In this document: in pieces, positions 25,510 through 36,723 of the stretch
Layout: each line of letters opens with the position of its first letter
Numbering within the stretch: position 1 is the stretch's first letter
Assembly: GCA_947683625.1 (NCBI GenBank)
Contig: CANTUR010000145.1
Location: 1,133,501-1,197,500, forward strand
Length of the DNA stretch: 64,000 bases
Reading direction: 5' to 3'
From: Mallotus nudiflorus
Lineage: Eukaryota > Streptophyta > Magnoliopsida > Malpighiales > Euphorbiaceae
Translations under genes and position numbers: made by a program
The notes under the pieces: generated by a model
Told to the model about the DNA's origin: nothing
Database searches by the model: none
The model's input: only the letters and a program-made list of their open reading frames with translations

Positions 25510-27712
25510 TTACTCTTTTTTTATTCTTTTTATTTTTTCCTCAAATGTCTTATCTTCAAATGTTACATCATTTGATATATGTATGTTCTTTGAATTTGCA
25601 TTTGTGCCCATGTTGGATGAATCTAATTGAATTGAATTTATGTCAAACTTGCAGATATGATAATGCACAATATCATTAGGATGTACATTGTATAAGTAAG
25701 CATGATTAGAATTCATATAATCAATTACTAAAATAAAACATAAACTAAAATTTTATTCAAAGAAGGCAATAAGAAAATTCATTTCCCATTCTAGATGATA
25801 GGGATGGTTGTCCTTTAGGCAGTTGACATAATAACTATTCTTGTATCTTCTTGGTAACTATCTCTATGACTTCATCTTTCTGTACCTTAAATGTGCATTT
25901 TTCTTTCTTGTCTAGCAACTTCTCATCATCAAACTCATCACCCCATCCTGTAGGCAAAATTGACTCGAAGGGTATGTCAAAAGAAGGTGGTTTAGTATAA
26001 AACACCATATAATCGAACTTGCATGAAGGATGACCCTATAAGTCTTTTGTTCTTTCCACATCTTTGGGAGCATTAGGAAATTTCTTATTGCTTTTAAGAT
26101 CTAGGTCCTTAAAGGAGCTTAACACTTCTTCCTTATTGACTCCTGAGTTAATCATCATGGTAGTTAGGGGTGAAACATTTCAGTAAATTGGGAAAGGATT
26201 ATTTCTGGTGCTTAGACTTTCAGGGTCTGTGATCTTTCTAGAGTCTATAAGGTTTGGGATTTCATATGGGTGTAGTTATTTGTGGAATGTCTAACTATTG
26301 GGTGAAATTTACAGTAGCTGTTTAGGTCGTAGCTTAGAACATTTGGGTTTGTTGGTTTGGAAAAGGTTAATGGTCTAAGCAAGCCTTTTTGGATCAAACA
26401 TTCTAGGACTTTGGAAAGTGGTTGGTTAAAATTAGAGAATCTCCTAGGCTGCTTAACTATATGTATCTCCACCTCGACTAGTACTTCCCTATTGTGTGCC
26501 TCTAGTTAGGTAATTTTAGGTTCCTGTACTTTTAAAGATTTTCTTATGCTCATTCTTAATCTCTTTGGCATGCAAACCATTATCATACAGGTCTATAAAT
26601 ATTTTGGGATTCATTATTTATAATCTCTCAACCAAATTAAGCGACACGTTACAGACTATCATCCTAACCCAAGCCTTCTCAGCCAATTTATTTTTCATTA
26701 ATCCTGCCTTGTTCATAAATCTGGTCAAGAAATCAGAAAAGGATTCATTTGATTTTTGCTTAGTTAGTTCCAAATCCATGATGGACACTTCCAATCTAGT
26801 GTTATAATCATATTATTTCAAAAAAGCAGTACATATTTCTTTCTAGTTAGCCTTGAAAGACTTTTCCAACCCATGATCCTAATTTACAGCCATTCCCTCT
26901 AAAGACAATTCAAATAACCTAGTGATAATTACTAATAGGGCCTTAATAGTGCTCATAGTTGTTGTGTACTGACTGAGATGAATCATAGGATCTCTGGTTC
27001 CATCAAACTTCTGCAATTAAGGCATTTTGAACTTCTCAGGTAGCTTATTACCCTCTGTTAGCAACATATCATTAAAGTCAAATGAACATCCCATGCCTTG
27101 TCCTCTAATAAGCTCTTCCATCTTGGACATTTTCTGGGTCAGTGCTTGCATATGCTTGGACCTATGGTCTTGTACTAGTTCAAGTGATTCTCTCTTTGCC
27201 TTTTCTATCATGTAGTTCTCAACATCCTCAAGCTTCACATTAAGAGCAAGTGGGTTTCTAGCAACAGTTTACCCCCTAGCATTATTGGCAGCAAGTGAAA
27301 CATCTATAGTAAGTGGGATAGCTATAGCAGTAGGTGGTTGCTCAATTATAGGTGGTGGTATGATAGTAGCAGGAGGTTGCATTAATCCAGATAAAGCATG
27401 TCTTAGTTCATCTTGCATCGTAGCCCTCATGTCATCCATTAAAGCTCCCTTAATGTTTTATAAGATCCAGTTCCCTCCTTCTTGTTGTTCCATTTCTATA
27501 TGCTCAGTTGGAGTTGGTTCAACTTCTAAGTAAATCAGATTAATAGGACTCTTCTCCAGTCTATGAAGGATCTCTTTTGCTATGGCTTTAGGACTTAATT
27601 CTACTCTTTTTAGTTTGCCACCTTTCCATCCCCAAATATGAGAAGATCCAGATAAATCTATGATGGTTGTAAAATAAAGTGTTAGTGTGATGGATGAAAT
27701 GCATGTATGCAC
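25510..27712 (-). pseudogene. Gag remnant of element A1
   Basis: Transcription is right to left. Readable parts: a leader peptide with KAIAKEILHRLEKSPIN (about 27590), a Pro/Ile-rich linker, KLEDVENYMIEKAKRESLEL (about 27200), then a Retrotrans_gag-type core (KALLVIITRLFELSLEGM; YDYNTRLEVSIMDLELTKQK; SFSDFLTRFMNKAGL at about 26700-26950). A C-terminal module containing PTGWGDEFDDEKL (about 25950) follows, then a short linker NSNHAYLYNVHPND (25650-25710) that in element C sits just upstream of reverse transcriptase. Several stops interrupt it. Everything between that linker and the 3' end of pol is gone. Confidence 0.8.
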
Positions 27713-27749
27713 GTATGCATGAAGTACGTGCTATGCAACAAGTAGTAAA

Positions 27750-28963
27750 TAAATAAGCAAGCTCAAAAATAAATAAAACACATTAAAACCATGAAATAAA
27801 ATATCAAACAACTAATTAAATTAATTCCTTTTAAAAAATCTAATTTTCATTAACATGCAATCCTAAATTAATATACTTCCTCCATTGATTTTAATTAATT
27901 ACCCAATTAAAACCCTAATTTCACTAACCAATTAATCAAAATAAATAAGCAACCACACACATAATTCTACTATTCCCATTATTGGGGCTATTACAATAAT
28001 CTATAGAAAATAACAATGATGATAATTAATATAACCCCAAAAAATATAAATAAAATAAAGCAATAAAATAAAATAAAAAAACCTAGAAATTATATCTCTA
28101 CAAGGTCTTATCCATAGCATTCCATGGACCTCTTATGGAGTTGATTCTTCAAGTATAATCATCATGTATATTTCTCCATAATCACCGTAAAAAAAATATG
28201 ATTAGTGAATCAATAATAGAATTAAAAAATCAATAAAATTAAAATAAATAAATAAATATATCAAATAGAATAGAATAAGGAGAAAATGATGCTTATGGAG
28301 TGCTCCTTAGATTTTGTAAAATCACCATTCTTGATAGGTCTTCGAATATTATTCTTTAAAAATTCTCCAAAGATCTTTATTTAAGAAATTAAACAAAAGA
28401 ATTTTTGTAGAGAATGCAATACTCTTTTTCTTTTTCTTTTTTTTGTCTCTTTTTTTTTTCTTTTCCCTCATTCTGCTTTGCCTCGTCCTATTTTTCCTCC
28501 TATTTTCTTTTTTTTCCTCCCTATTTTCAAAGCTAAAACACTCCTTATATAGGGATATGTCTTCAAACCCTAATTATAAATTGATTCCTAAAAGACTTCT
28601 ATTTCCTTAAAAACATTATCAAAATAATTTTAGGAGAATTTCATACCAATTAGGACTCAATTTATCTTGGAAAATTTGAGAATGAGCGAAAGAAGTCTAA
28701 TTCCAATTGAAATTAATGTAATTCCAACCACTTTTTTTACTTTTAATTACAGAAAGGTCCTTGAAAGAATTTAAATTTTGCAATTAGATCCCTAAAAAGC
28801 ATTGCAATTTGGTTTATAAAAACATTAAATCCTTTCTTTAAAAAAATGCAATAAGACCCTTGAAGTTTTAAAGTTCAAATATTGAAGACCTATTCATGAC
28901 ATTTTCATTATTGGAGTCTTTTGTCGCATCCATAACTCATTATCCTAAATTTGGGTGTCTACA
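27750..28963 (-). repeat. Truncated LTR B1 (3' LTR of element B)
   Basis: Aligns by eye with about 37390-38703 of the complete LTR B2. Roughly the left 650 bp are missing, and the join to A1 gag leader lies within a short AAATA-rich overlap near 27750. It ends GGGTGTCTACA, followed by the polypurine tract. Confidence 0.8.
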
Positions 28964-28976
28964 ATTGCCCCCCTTT
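28964..28976 (-). promoter_or_regulatory. Polypurine tract of element B
   Basis: Minus strand AAAGGGGGGCAAT, directly abutting the LTR start. Confidence 0.7.
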
Positions 28977-29087
28977 ATCGTTATTTGCTTGACAAATTGC
29001 GGCAAAACAAACTAGCACCCAATTTCTTAATTGAATGTCATAATACTTACCTATGCTTCATGAAGCTTTTGCTTATGAACTTTTTAT

Positions 29088-29835
29088 ACTCAAACGTACA
29101 ACATTGATTTGAAATGACATATTATACTCGGTTATATGATATTGACTATACTCAGTCATATAGTCTTAGGTGAAAGGAGCTCATTGCACTCAGTCTTACA
29201 ATGTCAACTATACTCGGACGTATAGTCTAAATTGAAAAGGAACATCACACTTGGTCGTATGATGCTAAAAATTCATTGTACTCAGTTGTACAATGCCGAC
29301 TACACTCGGTCGTATAGTCTGAATTGAAAAGGAACATCACACTTAGTCGTATGATGCTGAAAATGCATTATACTCAGTCGTACAATGCCGACTACACTCA
29401 ATCATATAGTTTTGATTGAAAATACATTGTACTCGATCACATAATGTTGACTATACTCGGACGTATAGTCTAAATTGAAAAGAAACACCACACTCGGTTG
29501 TATGATGCCGATTATACTCAGACATATAATCTTGGTTAAAAATACATTGTACTGGGTCGTACAATGTCGACTACACTCGATCATATAGTCTTGGTTGAAA
29601 ATACACTGTACTCAGTCACACAATGTTGACTATACTCGAACATATAGTCTGAATTGAAAAGAAACACCACACTCAGTTTATGATGCCCATTATACTCGAT
29701 CGTATAATCTTGGTTTAAAATACATTGTACTCGGTCGTACAATGCCCACTACACTTGGTCATATAGTCTTGATTGAAAATACATTGTACTTAATTATACA
29801 ATGCTAACTATACTCAGACATATAGTCTGAATTGT
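29088..29835. repeat. Hairpin array type H2 (element B)
   Basis: A chain of roughly 22-nt hairpins spaced by short AT-rich linkers such as GAATTGAAAAG. Perfect examples: arms CATTGTAC and GTACAATG around TCGGTC at 29723-29744; arms GACTATAC and GTATAGTC around TCGGAC at 29449-29470. Other units have arms of the type CATCACAC/GTATGATG and GATTATAC/GTATAATC. The loop stays near TCGGTC in every unit while the two arms change together. Confidence 0.9.
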
Positions 29836-30365
29836 CTTATATGATTATGCTGCAATCCATATTTGCTCATGATTAGCTGCAACCCTTTCGTTGCTCACTG
29901 ATGATGCTACAATCCATAATTGCTCGCGATTAGATGCAACCCTTTCATTACTCACTGATGATGCTGCAATCCATAATCGCTCACAATTAGCTACAACCCT
30001 TTTGTTGCTCGCCTTTGATAATGCTATAGTCCATAACTGTTCGTGATTAGCCATAACCTTTTCATTACTTATTGATGATGTTGTAGTCCATAACTACTCA
30101 CGATTAGCTACAACCCTTTCATTGCTCACTGCTGATGCTGTAGTCTATAACTGCTCACAATTAGCTGCAATCCTTTCATTGCTCACTGATGATGCTACAA
30201 TCCATAATTGCTAGTGATTAGCTATAACCCTTTCATTGCTCACTGATGATGCTACAGTCCATAACTGCTCATAATTAGTTGCAACCCTTTCGTTGTTTAC
30301 AAATTGAATACAATACTTTCTTTGCTCACCTTTGATGATGTTGCAGTCCATAACTGCTTGCAAAT
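29836..30365. repeat. Hairpin array type H3 (element B), 60-bp period
   Basis: About eight units. Examples: GTAGT-CCATA-ACTAC at 30083-30097 and GCAGT-CCATA-ACTGC at 30343-30357. On the minus strand (element sense) part of the array (29845-30054) is open and reads a 20-residue peptide repeat with core NERVAANHEQ and LWIA. Confidence 0.85.
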
Positions 30366-30869
30366 TTTATCTTTGGTTATTTGAGTTGAATGCTTTGAAT
30401 TCTTGGTGTTGACTGACTTTGAATTTTACTGTGTTGACTGATTATAATTTTTATACTGACTGATTTTAATTTTGTTATGTTAACCATCTTTACCAATTAG
30501 GTGCTCTTTCTTCTGGATTTGGAAATTCCTACAGACTTGTTAAAGTTAGTTTCAATCATGATGAATGCACAAAAGTACCTTATAGTATTGAAAATTTTAT
30601 GAGAAAATTCATCACTTTTCATAAGATAGCATGCACGTAATGAATCTCACTATTTTTTATTTTTATGATTGTCATTTATTCACCATTTGCAAAGGTCGGA
30701 GGCATTATTAACCATCTTATGCTAAGAGCATATCTTTTACCAAGTGAAGAGCTTACTTCTACACTTAATTTTAGGGAGAATTTGCTAAACAAAACTCATG
30801 AAAAATGAGCATAAACATATCAAATTCTGAGTATTAGAATAGCCTTTGAGTTATTTTTGTGCTTTCCTT

Positions 30870-31215
30870 CCTTATACAAGTATTCCCCCACCTTTCTCAT
30901 ATTACTCAGCATGGATACCATGGGAAAGGTCCTTTGGATACTCATACTCTTATAGAGCATTGGAGTAAATAGAGCAATTTTTTTTTCATGGTCCTCTTTT
31001 AGTATTCCCCTACCTTTCTTATATTACTCAATATGGATACCACCAGAGGTTTCATGTTGATACTCTTACTCATCTCTAAGCATTGGAGTAAATTATGCTC
31101 GCTCTTTTTTGTTCTCCTCTTAGTATTTCCCCACCTTTCTTATATTACTCAGCGTGGATACCGTCAAGGGATTTTGTACTCATACTCATTTCTGAGAATT
31201 GGAGTAGATTATATG
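30870..31215. repeat. Tandem array type H4 (element B)
   Basis: Three units of about 120 bp starting AGTATTCCCC (or a variant) with TGGATACC-like blocks, matching 22890-23245. Confidence 0.7.
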
Positions 31216-32264
31216 CATATTTATCATTCAAAAGACTAAAATGATACTTTGAAATTCAAGCAATTTATGCTTTATGTCCATAGATTTTGTTTTTGCATTT
31301 TCCTCCCTTTGTTTGGGTGTAAAGCAAGCATCATATTGATTAGAGTTTACAAACTCTTAGCACAAAACTGTTAACTACTCATCTGAATTCTGTGAGGCTA
31401 ATAAAAGAAAGCCATTATGATCAAAAGTCATGAGACAGGCTTTTCGCACATGATCTCGTGAAGTGGATGAATTTACTTTCAATTTATGAATTTTATAATT
31501 AAGATGGTATTTTAGTATAGAATCTAAGGAAATAGAGTTTTGTTACTTCCTTTTATTATCTTAATAAGTGTTTGCTATGCAAGATGATACTTCTGATAAT
31601 TTGTTAACATTTGTAACCTTTCCCATTCTTGTTAATGTATCGGTTCCTTTTACCTTCTTCATTCTCTTATGTTCTTCCCTACACAAACTACCATAAGTTA
31701 GTATGGTTTATTTGCAAGTGAAGAAATTTTGTCAAAATGCAATGTTCTTCTTTTCTTGCATTCTTCCCTTTAGATTTGTCTCTGATCACAGGGTGATGAT
31801 ACTCTACCATTGAAGTTGTGGCTTTAGGCTACATTTGGATTTCTGCCATTCCATTAATGCTAAGGTAGAGGACTTCATTCCTCTTCTTGATATCTCCTGC
31901 AAAAAAAGTTTAAAAGTTAGAGATCTTATTTCATGATCAAATGATTTTTCAGAGTGCATTCATTTCAAGTTTTGAGTGCATTCCTCCCTTTTATAAGGGC
32001 CGACGAATGTATTTCTGATATGTTGGACCTTCTCATCACCATATTCCATACCCTACACTGGTCTAATTATTGTGGAGAGATATTCCAAATGATGAACTCA
32101 ATGACACTATGGAGATGGATGTTGAATCTGAAGAGCTTGAATGTCTTGTCCAACCTTTTGAGGTCATCAGAATGAGGTTTTTTGATAATGTGGCTCTTCT
32201 TATTTTACTTTTTCAAATGCTTTACATATAATTACTCTAACTACTTTCATGTACCTTCACAACA

Positions 32265-33238
32265 CTAACTTCAAATGTTAGTAGCAAAGTATCTATACAA
32301 TCTTGTCCAGGATCAAAGACTTTTATTATACAAAGCAAGTATTTCACAATAAATGTGTGCAAGTGTATGCATGTTATGTCATGCATGATCCTAATGGGTC
32401 TCCTATTTGGAATAGAGCCATGTTGTTGATCTTGGAGTGTAAGAATGAGGTGCCTCATTAACAGCCTGTAGGCTTGATTATTGGATGGTTTACTGTTGGT
32501 ACTTATAATGTCGAAGCTTCTAATACAATTCATTAGATTGATGACAAGCTAGCAAGTGGAGTCTGTGGCTTTACACTAAAGCTCGTGATTGACCAATGCA
32601 CTATTGAACTTTTCTTTTTGCTATTGCTTTTATTGTATGATAACTAATGTATTTGTATGCTTGTTTCTGCCCCGAGATCTTTTATATTGGCTATTATACT
32701 TCAGTGTTCCATCTTTACTCTTTGTATACAAACAAAATTTACCCTCAGAGACTAATTTCAAATGTTAGTAGCAGAGTATCTATACAATCTTATCTAGGAT
32801 CAAAGACTTTTATTATACAAAGCAAGTATTTCACAACAAATATGTGCAAGTGTATGCATGTTATGTCATGCATGATCCTAATGGGTCTCCTGTTTGGAAT
32901 AGAGCCATGTTGTTGATCTTGGAGTGTAAGACTGAGGTGCCTCATCAACAGCCTGTAGGCTTGATTATTGGATGGTTTACTGTTGGTACTTCTAATGTCG
33001 GAGCTTTTGATACAATTCATTAGACTGATGACAGGCTAGCAAGTGGAGTCTATGGCTTTACACTAAAGCTCGTGATTGACCAATGAACTATTGAACTTTT
33101 CTTTTTGCTATTGCTTTTATTGTATGATAACTAATGTATTTGTATGCTTGTTTCTACCCCCGAGATCTTTTATATTGGCTCTTATACTTCAGTGTTCCAT
33201 CTTTACTCTTTGTATGCAAACAAAATTTACCCTCAGAG
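32265..33238. repeat. 487-bp tandem duplication in element B
   Basis: Two near-identical units (about 32265-32751 and 32752-33238). For example TCAAATGTTA starts at 32271 and again at 32758. The corresponding stretch is single in A1 and A3. The minus-strand ORFs 32237-32533 and 32790-33020 are copies of one another created by it and have no recognised domain. Confidence 0.9.
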
Positions 33239-33829
33239 CTGGATTTTGCCCCCTAGTTCCATTTTACATTCATTCGCGTAATCTTTTTTTTCATTTTCAT
33301 GTGTAAAAGACACAGTTCGTTCATTGCTGGTGTTTATCCTTTGACTTACTAACCCTATTAGTTGTAATCTCATGCACTAGAGATGTAGAGGAATGGGCAA
33401 ACTAACTGAAGTGAGTTCTTGATGATAAAATGAAATGGATTTGCACATTCAAGAACTCTTGAGCTGAATATAAGGCTTGATGCTGATGCAATAATTAATG
33501 ATAGTTACAAGACAAGACTTATAATGCAAGTTACTGAGACACTTAAATTCTCAAGGTGCTAAGCTTACAAGGAAAAATTACAAAGGGGTGGAAAAAAAGA
33601 AAACATAACTAAAATTGTGATCTCATAGCTCTGATTTATCTTTTATTATGTATTGTCTTTCCATTCATATACTTATGCAATATGATATAGTCGAATATGC
33701 AATATTTGAACAAAAAATTTCAAATTCAATTTTAATCATTCAATAGGGCAAAAATGAGAGTATTCATTACATCACATGATACAACTCCTATTATTAGTTA
33801 GTCCTGAATTTTTCTCTCTAATTTTTGTC

Positions 33830-35985
33830 TTACTGTTCTTTTTTTTTTCTCTCTCTTTGTTTTTTCTCTTTTTTTATTTTTTTCTCAAATTTCCTATCTT
33901 TAAAAGTTACATCATATGATATATAAATGTTCTTTGAATTTGCATTTGTGCCCATGTTGAATGAATATAATTGAAATAAATTTATGTCAAATATGCAGAT
34001 GCGATCAATATCATAATGCATAGTACCATTAGGATGTACATTACATAAGTATGCATGATCAGAATTCATATCATCAATCACTAAAATAAAAAAAAAACTA
34101 AAATTTTATTTAAAGAAGACAATAAGAAAATTTATTTCCTATTCTAAATGCTAAGGATGCTAGGTCTCATAGTGGTTATCCTTCAGGTGGCTGACATAAT
34201 AGCTATTCTTGCATCTTCCTGCTAATTGTTCCTATGACATCATCCTTTTGTACATCCACTATACATGTTTCTTCCTTGTTTGGTAGCTTCTCATCATGAA
34301 ACTCATTACCCCATCCTGTAGGCACAATCGACTCAAAAGTTATGTTAAAAGAAAGTGGTTTAGTGTAAAACACCTTATAGCCAAACTTGCTTAAAGGCTG
34401 ACCCAATAAGTCTTATGTTCTTTCCATATCTTTAGGGGCATTGGGAGATTTCTCATTGCTTTTAAGGTTTAGGTCCTCAAAGGAGCTTAGCACTTCTTCC
34501 TCACTTACTCCTAAGTTGATCATCATAGTAGTTAGGGGTGGTAAATTTCGGTAGTTTGGGAAAGGATTATTTTTGGTGTTTGGGTTTTCGGGGTCTGTGA
34601 TTTTTCCAAAGTCTATAAGGTTTTGGATTTCATGTTTGAGGTGGATGCAGTTATTTGTGGAATGTTTGAGGTTTTGATGGAATTGGCAGTGCATGTTTGG
34701 GTTATAGCCTGGGGTGTTTGGGTTTGGATTAGGTAAAGGTTAAAGTAAGCCCTTTTGCATTAGGCGCTCTAGGACTTTTGACAAAGGTTGGTTAAAATTG
34801 GAGAACCTCCTTGGTTATTGAATAGTATGCACCCCTATAACCTGATTAGAATTTCCTTATTGTATGCCCCTATTGGGTAGTTCCTTATGTCGGTGCCTTT
34901 AGCAATCCTCTTTTTCTCATTCTCAATATCCCCAGCTTGCAACCCACCATCATAAAGGTCTACAAATGTCTAAGGGTTCATCATTTGCAACCTTTTAACC
35001 AGATTGGGTGACACGTTTTAGATTATCATCCTAACTTGATCCTTCTTAGCTAATTTTTTCTTCATTAATCTTGCCTTATTCATGAATCTAATAAAAAAAA
35101 ATCCAAAAATGATTCATTAGGATTCTGCTTGGTCGAATCCAGATCCCTAATAGACACTTCTAGCCTAGTGTTGTAATCATATTTCTTTAGAAAAGCAATG
35201 CACAACTCTCTCCAATTTCTACGGATAGAATTCTCCAATCCATGATACCAATTGATAGCCATACCCTCTAATGACAGTATAAATAGCTTGATAACTATGG
35301 ACAAAAGGGCCTTAGTGGTGCTCATGGTAATTTTGTATTGACTAAGGTGAATCCTCAGGTCCCCAGTACCATCAAACTTCTGTAACTATGGCATCTTGAA
35401 TTTGTCAAGAAATTTTCCCTCCCTAAATTGTATTATATCATCAAAATAAAATGAGTATCCAATGGCCTATCCTCTCATCAATTCCTCCATCTTGGACATT
35501 TTTTGAGTAAGTGCTTTCATCTGCTTATATTCTAGCTCTTAGACTTGCTCAAGTGATTCCCTTTTTGCTTTTTCAACCATAAAACTCTCAACATCCTCAA
35601 GTTTCATTTCCCCAGAATTGTCATTATTAGCAAGTAAATTGGGCACAATAGGTGGATTGGCCACAGGAGGTGCAGCAATAGGTGGTGGCATCAATTCGGC
35701 CAAAGCCTGTCTTAACTCATCTTGCATCATCGCTCTCATGTCATCCATCAATGCTCCTTTAACGTCCTTTGGGGTCCAATTTCCTCCTTCTTGTTGTTTC
35801 ATTTCTTTAACCTATTTTGGTTGTGTAGCTTTTAGGTAGAGTGGATTAATGGGACTCCTTTCTAGTCTGCTAAGGATCTTTTTCACAATCAATTGCGGGC
35901 TTGAATCAGTTCTCACTAGTCTACCACCTTTCAACTCTAAACACAAGAAGACCTAGATGAATCTATGATGGCTGAAAGACAAATG
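33830..35985 (-). pseudogene. Gag remnant of element B
   Basis: Same order as in A1: GALMDDMRAMMQDELRQAL (about 35720), KLEDVESFMVEKAKRESLE (about 35570), the gag core STTKALLSIVIKLFILSLEG (about 35290), then NSTNN-type zinc-knuckle-like region (about 34650), PTGWGNEFHDEKL (about 34290) and the linker SDHAYLCNVHPNG (about 34040). Many stops. No protease or polymerase follows. Confidence 0.8.
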
Positions 35986-36704
35986 TTAGTATGATTCATG
36001 AGATGCATGTGCTATGCAACAAGTAGCAAGTAACAAGTCAAGTTAGGTGTACATACATCCTTCCAACCTTTTTCCTCCCACACATGTATTCAATGGCAAG
36101 TCTCTTTTCTTAGGATTTTTTTATCTTGGCCTTAATATCAATAGATGATATCAAGAACCGATGCACATGCCAAATCTCTCAAAGTAGTAAAATATAGAAA
36201 CAGTATTTCTAGGTATAAAAGCATAGGCCAATCTTTATTAGACCTTATGGGTTTCTAAAGTATGGGCTTGGGCCATTATAGATAGAAATACCTAATGGTA
36301 ACATTCACAAGAAATTTGGGTAGATCCTAGGGGAAATAACTAAGCCATTATATATGGTTAGGGTCCAGTGAAAAGTCAAGGTTCCTTTAGCAAGATGCCC
36401 TCTTTAAGACTTGAGTCATAGGCCAAGGTCAGAGGGGCCTTACATCTTTTGTAAACTCGAGAGAAGACTGCCCCCCTTAAGGACTTGGGTTATAGACTCT
36501 AGTTAGATGGGCCCAACAATCTCTCTTGAACCTAGTTAAGGCTAAGAGTGATAGTTAGCCAATTTATAATCCCATGAAGCTAGTGGAATCATGGAACCAT
36601 AAACCAACACCATCAATCAATAAGGACATGCAGAATGAATGCAAGAATAAAATAATAATCAATAAAATAATTCTAAAGAACATAAGAAGAATCGATATCT
36701 CTTA
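35986..36704 (-). other. 5' leader of element B
   Basis: About 720 bp between gag and the primer site, transcribed but non-coding in the element. It contains repeated GGG/CCC-rich phrases (for example CTTAAGACTTGAG-type) also seen in the leaders at 38704, 48071 and 53565. Confidence 0.65.
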
Positions 36705-36723
36705 TCCCTAGTGGAGTCGCCAC
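36705..36723 (-). promoter_or_regulatory. Primer-binding site of element B
   Basis: On the minus strand GTGGCGACTCCACTAGGG follows the 5' LTR end. The same site is at 39183-39200, 48841-48856 and 53546-53564. I did not verify the matching tRNA; Tat/Ogre elements commonly use an arginine tRNA. Confidence 0.75.

Larger units (their letters stand above)
30690..33606 (+). pseudogene. Antisense coding-like blocks, element B
   Basis: Block 1 ends at a stop at 30808 and reads IINHLMLRAYLLPSEELTST then NFRENLLNKTHEK. Block 2 (about 32095-32175) reads DTMEMDVESEELECL. Block 3 (about 33430-33606) is a frame-broken version of the lysine-tailed peptide. The best-preserved block 1 is in this copy and in A3. 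Confidence 0.45.

Noticed and set aside
27027..27533. Plus-strand ORFs opposite gag in A1 (and at 47703 and 54535 in other copies)
   Set aside because: Antisense shadows of gag; the gag reading has recognisable motifs and the correct position in the element.
32237..33020. Two related minus-strand ORFs that look like paralogous small genes
   Set aside because: They are the two units of a 487-bp tandem duplication of non-coding element DNA.
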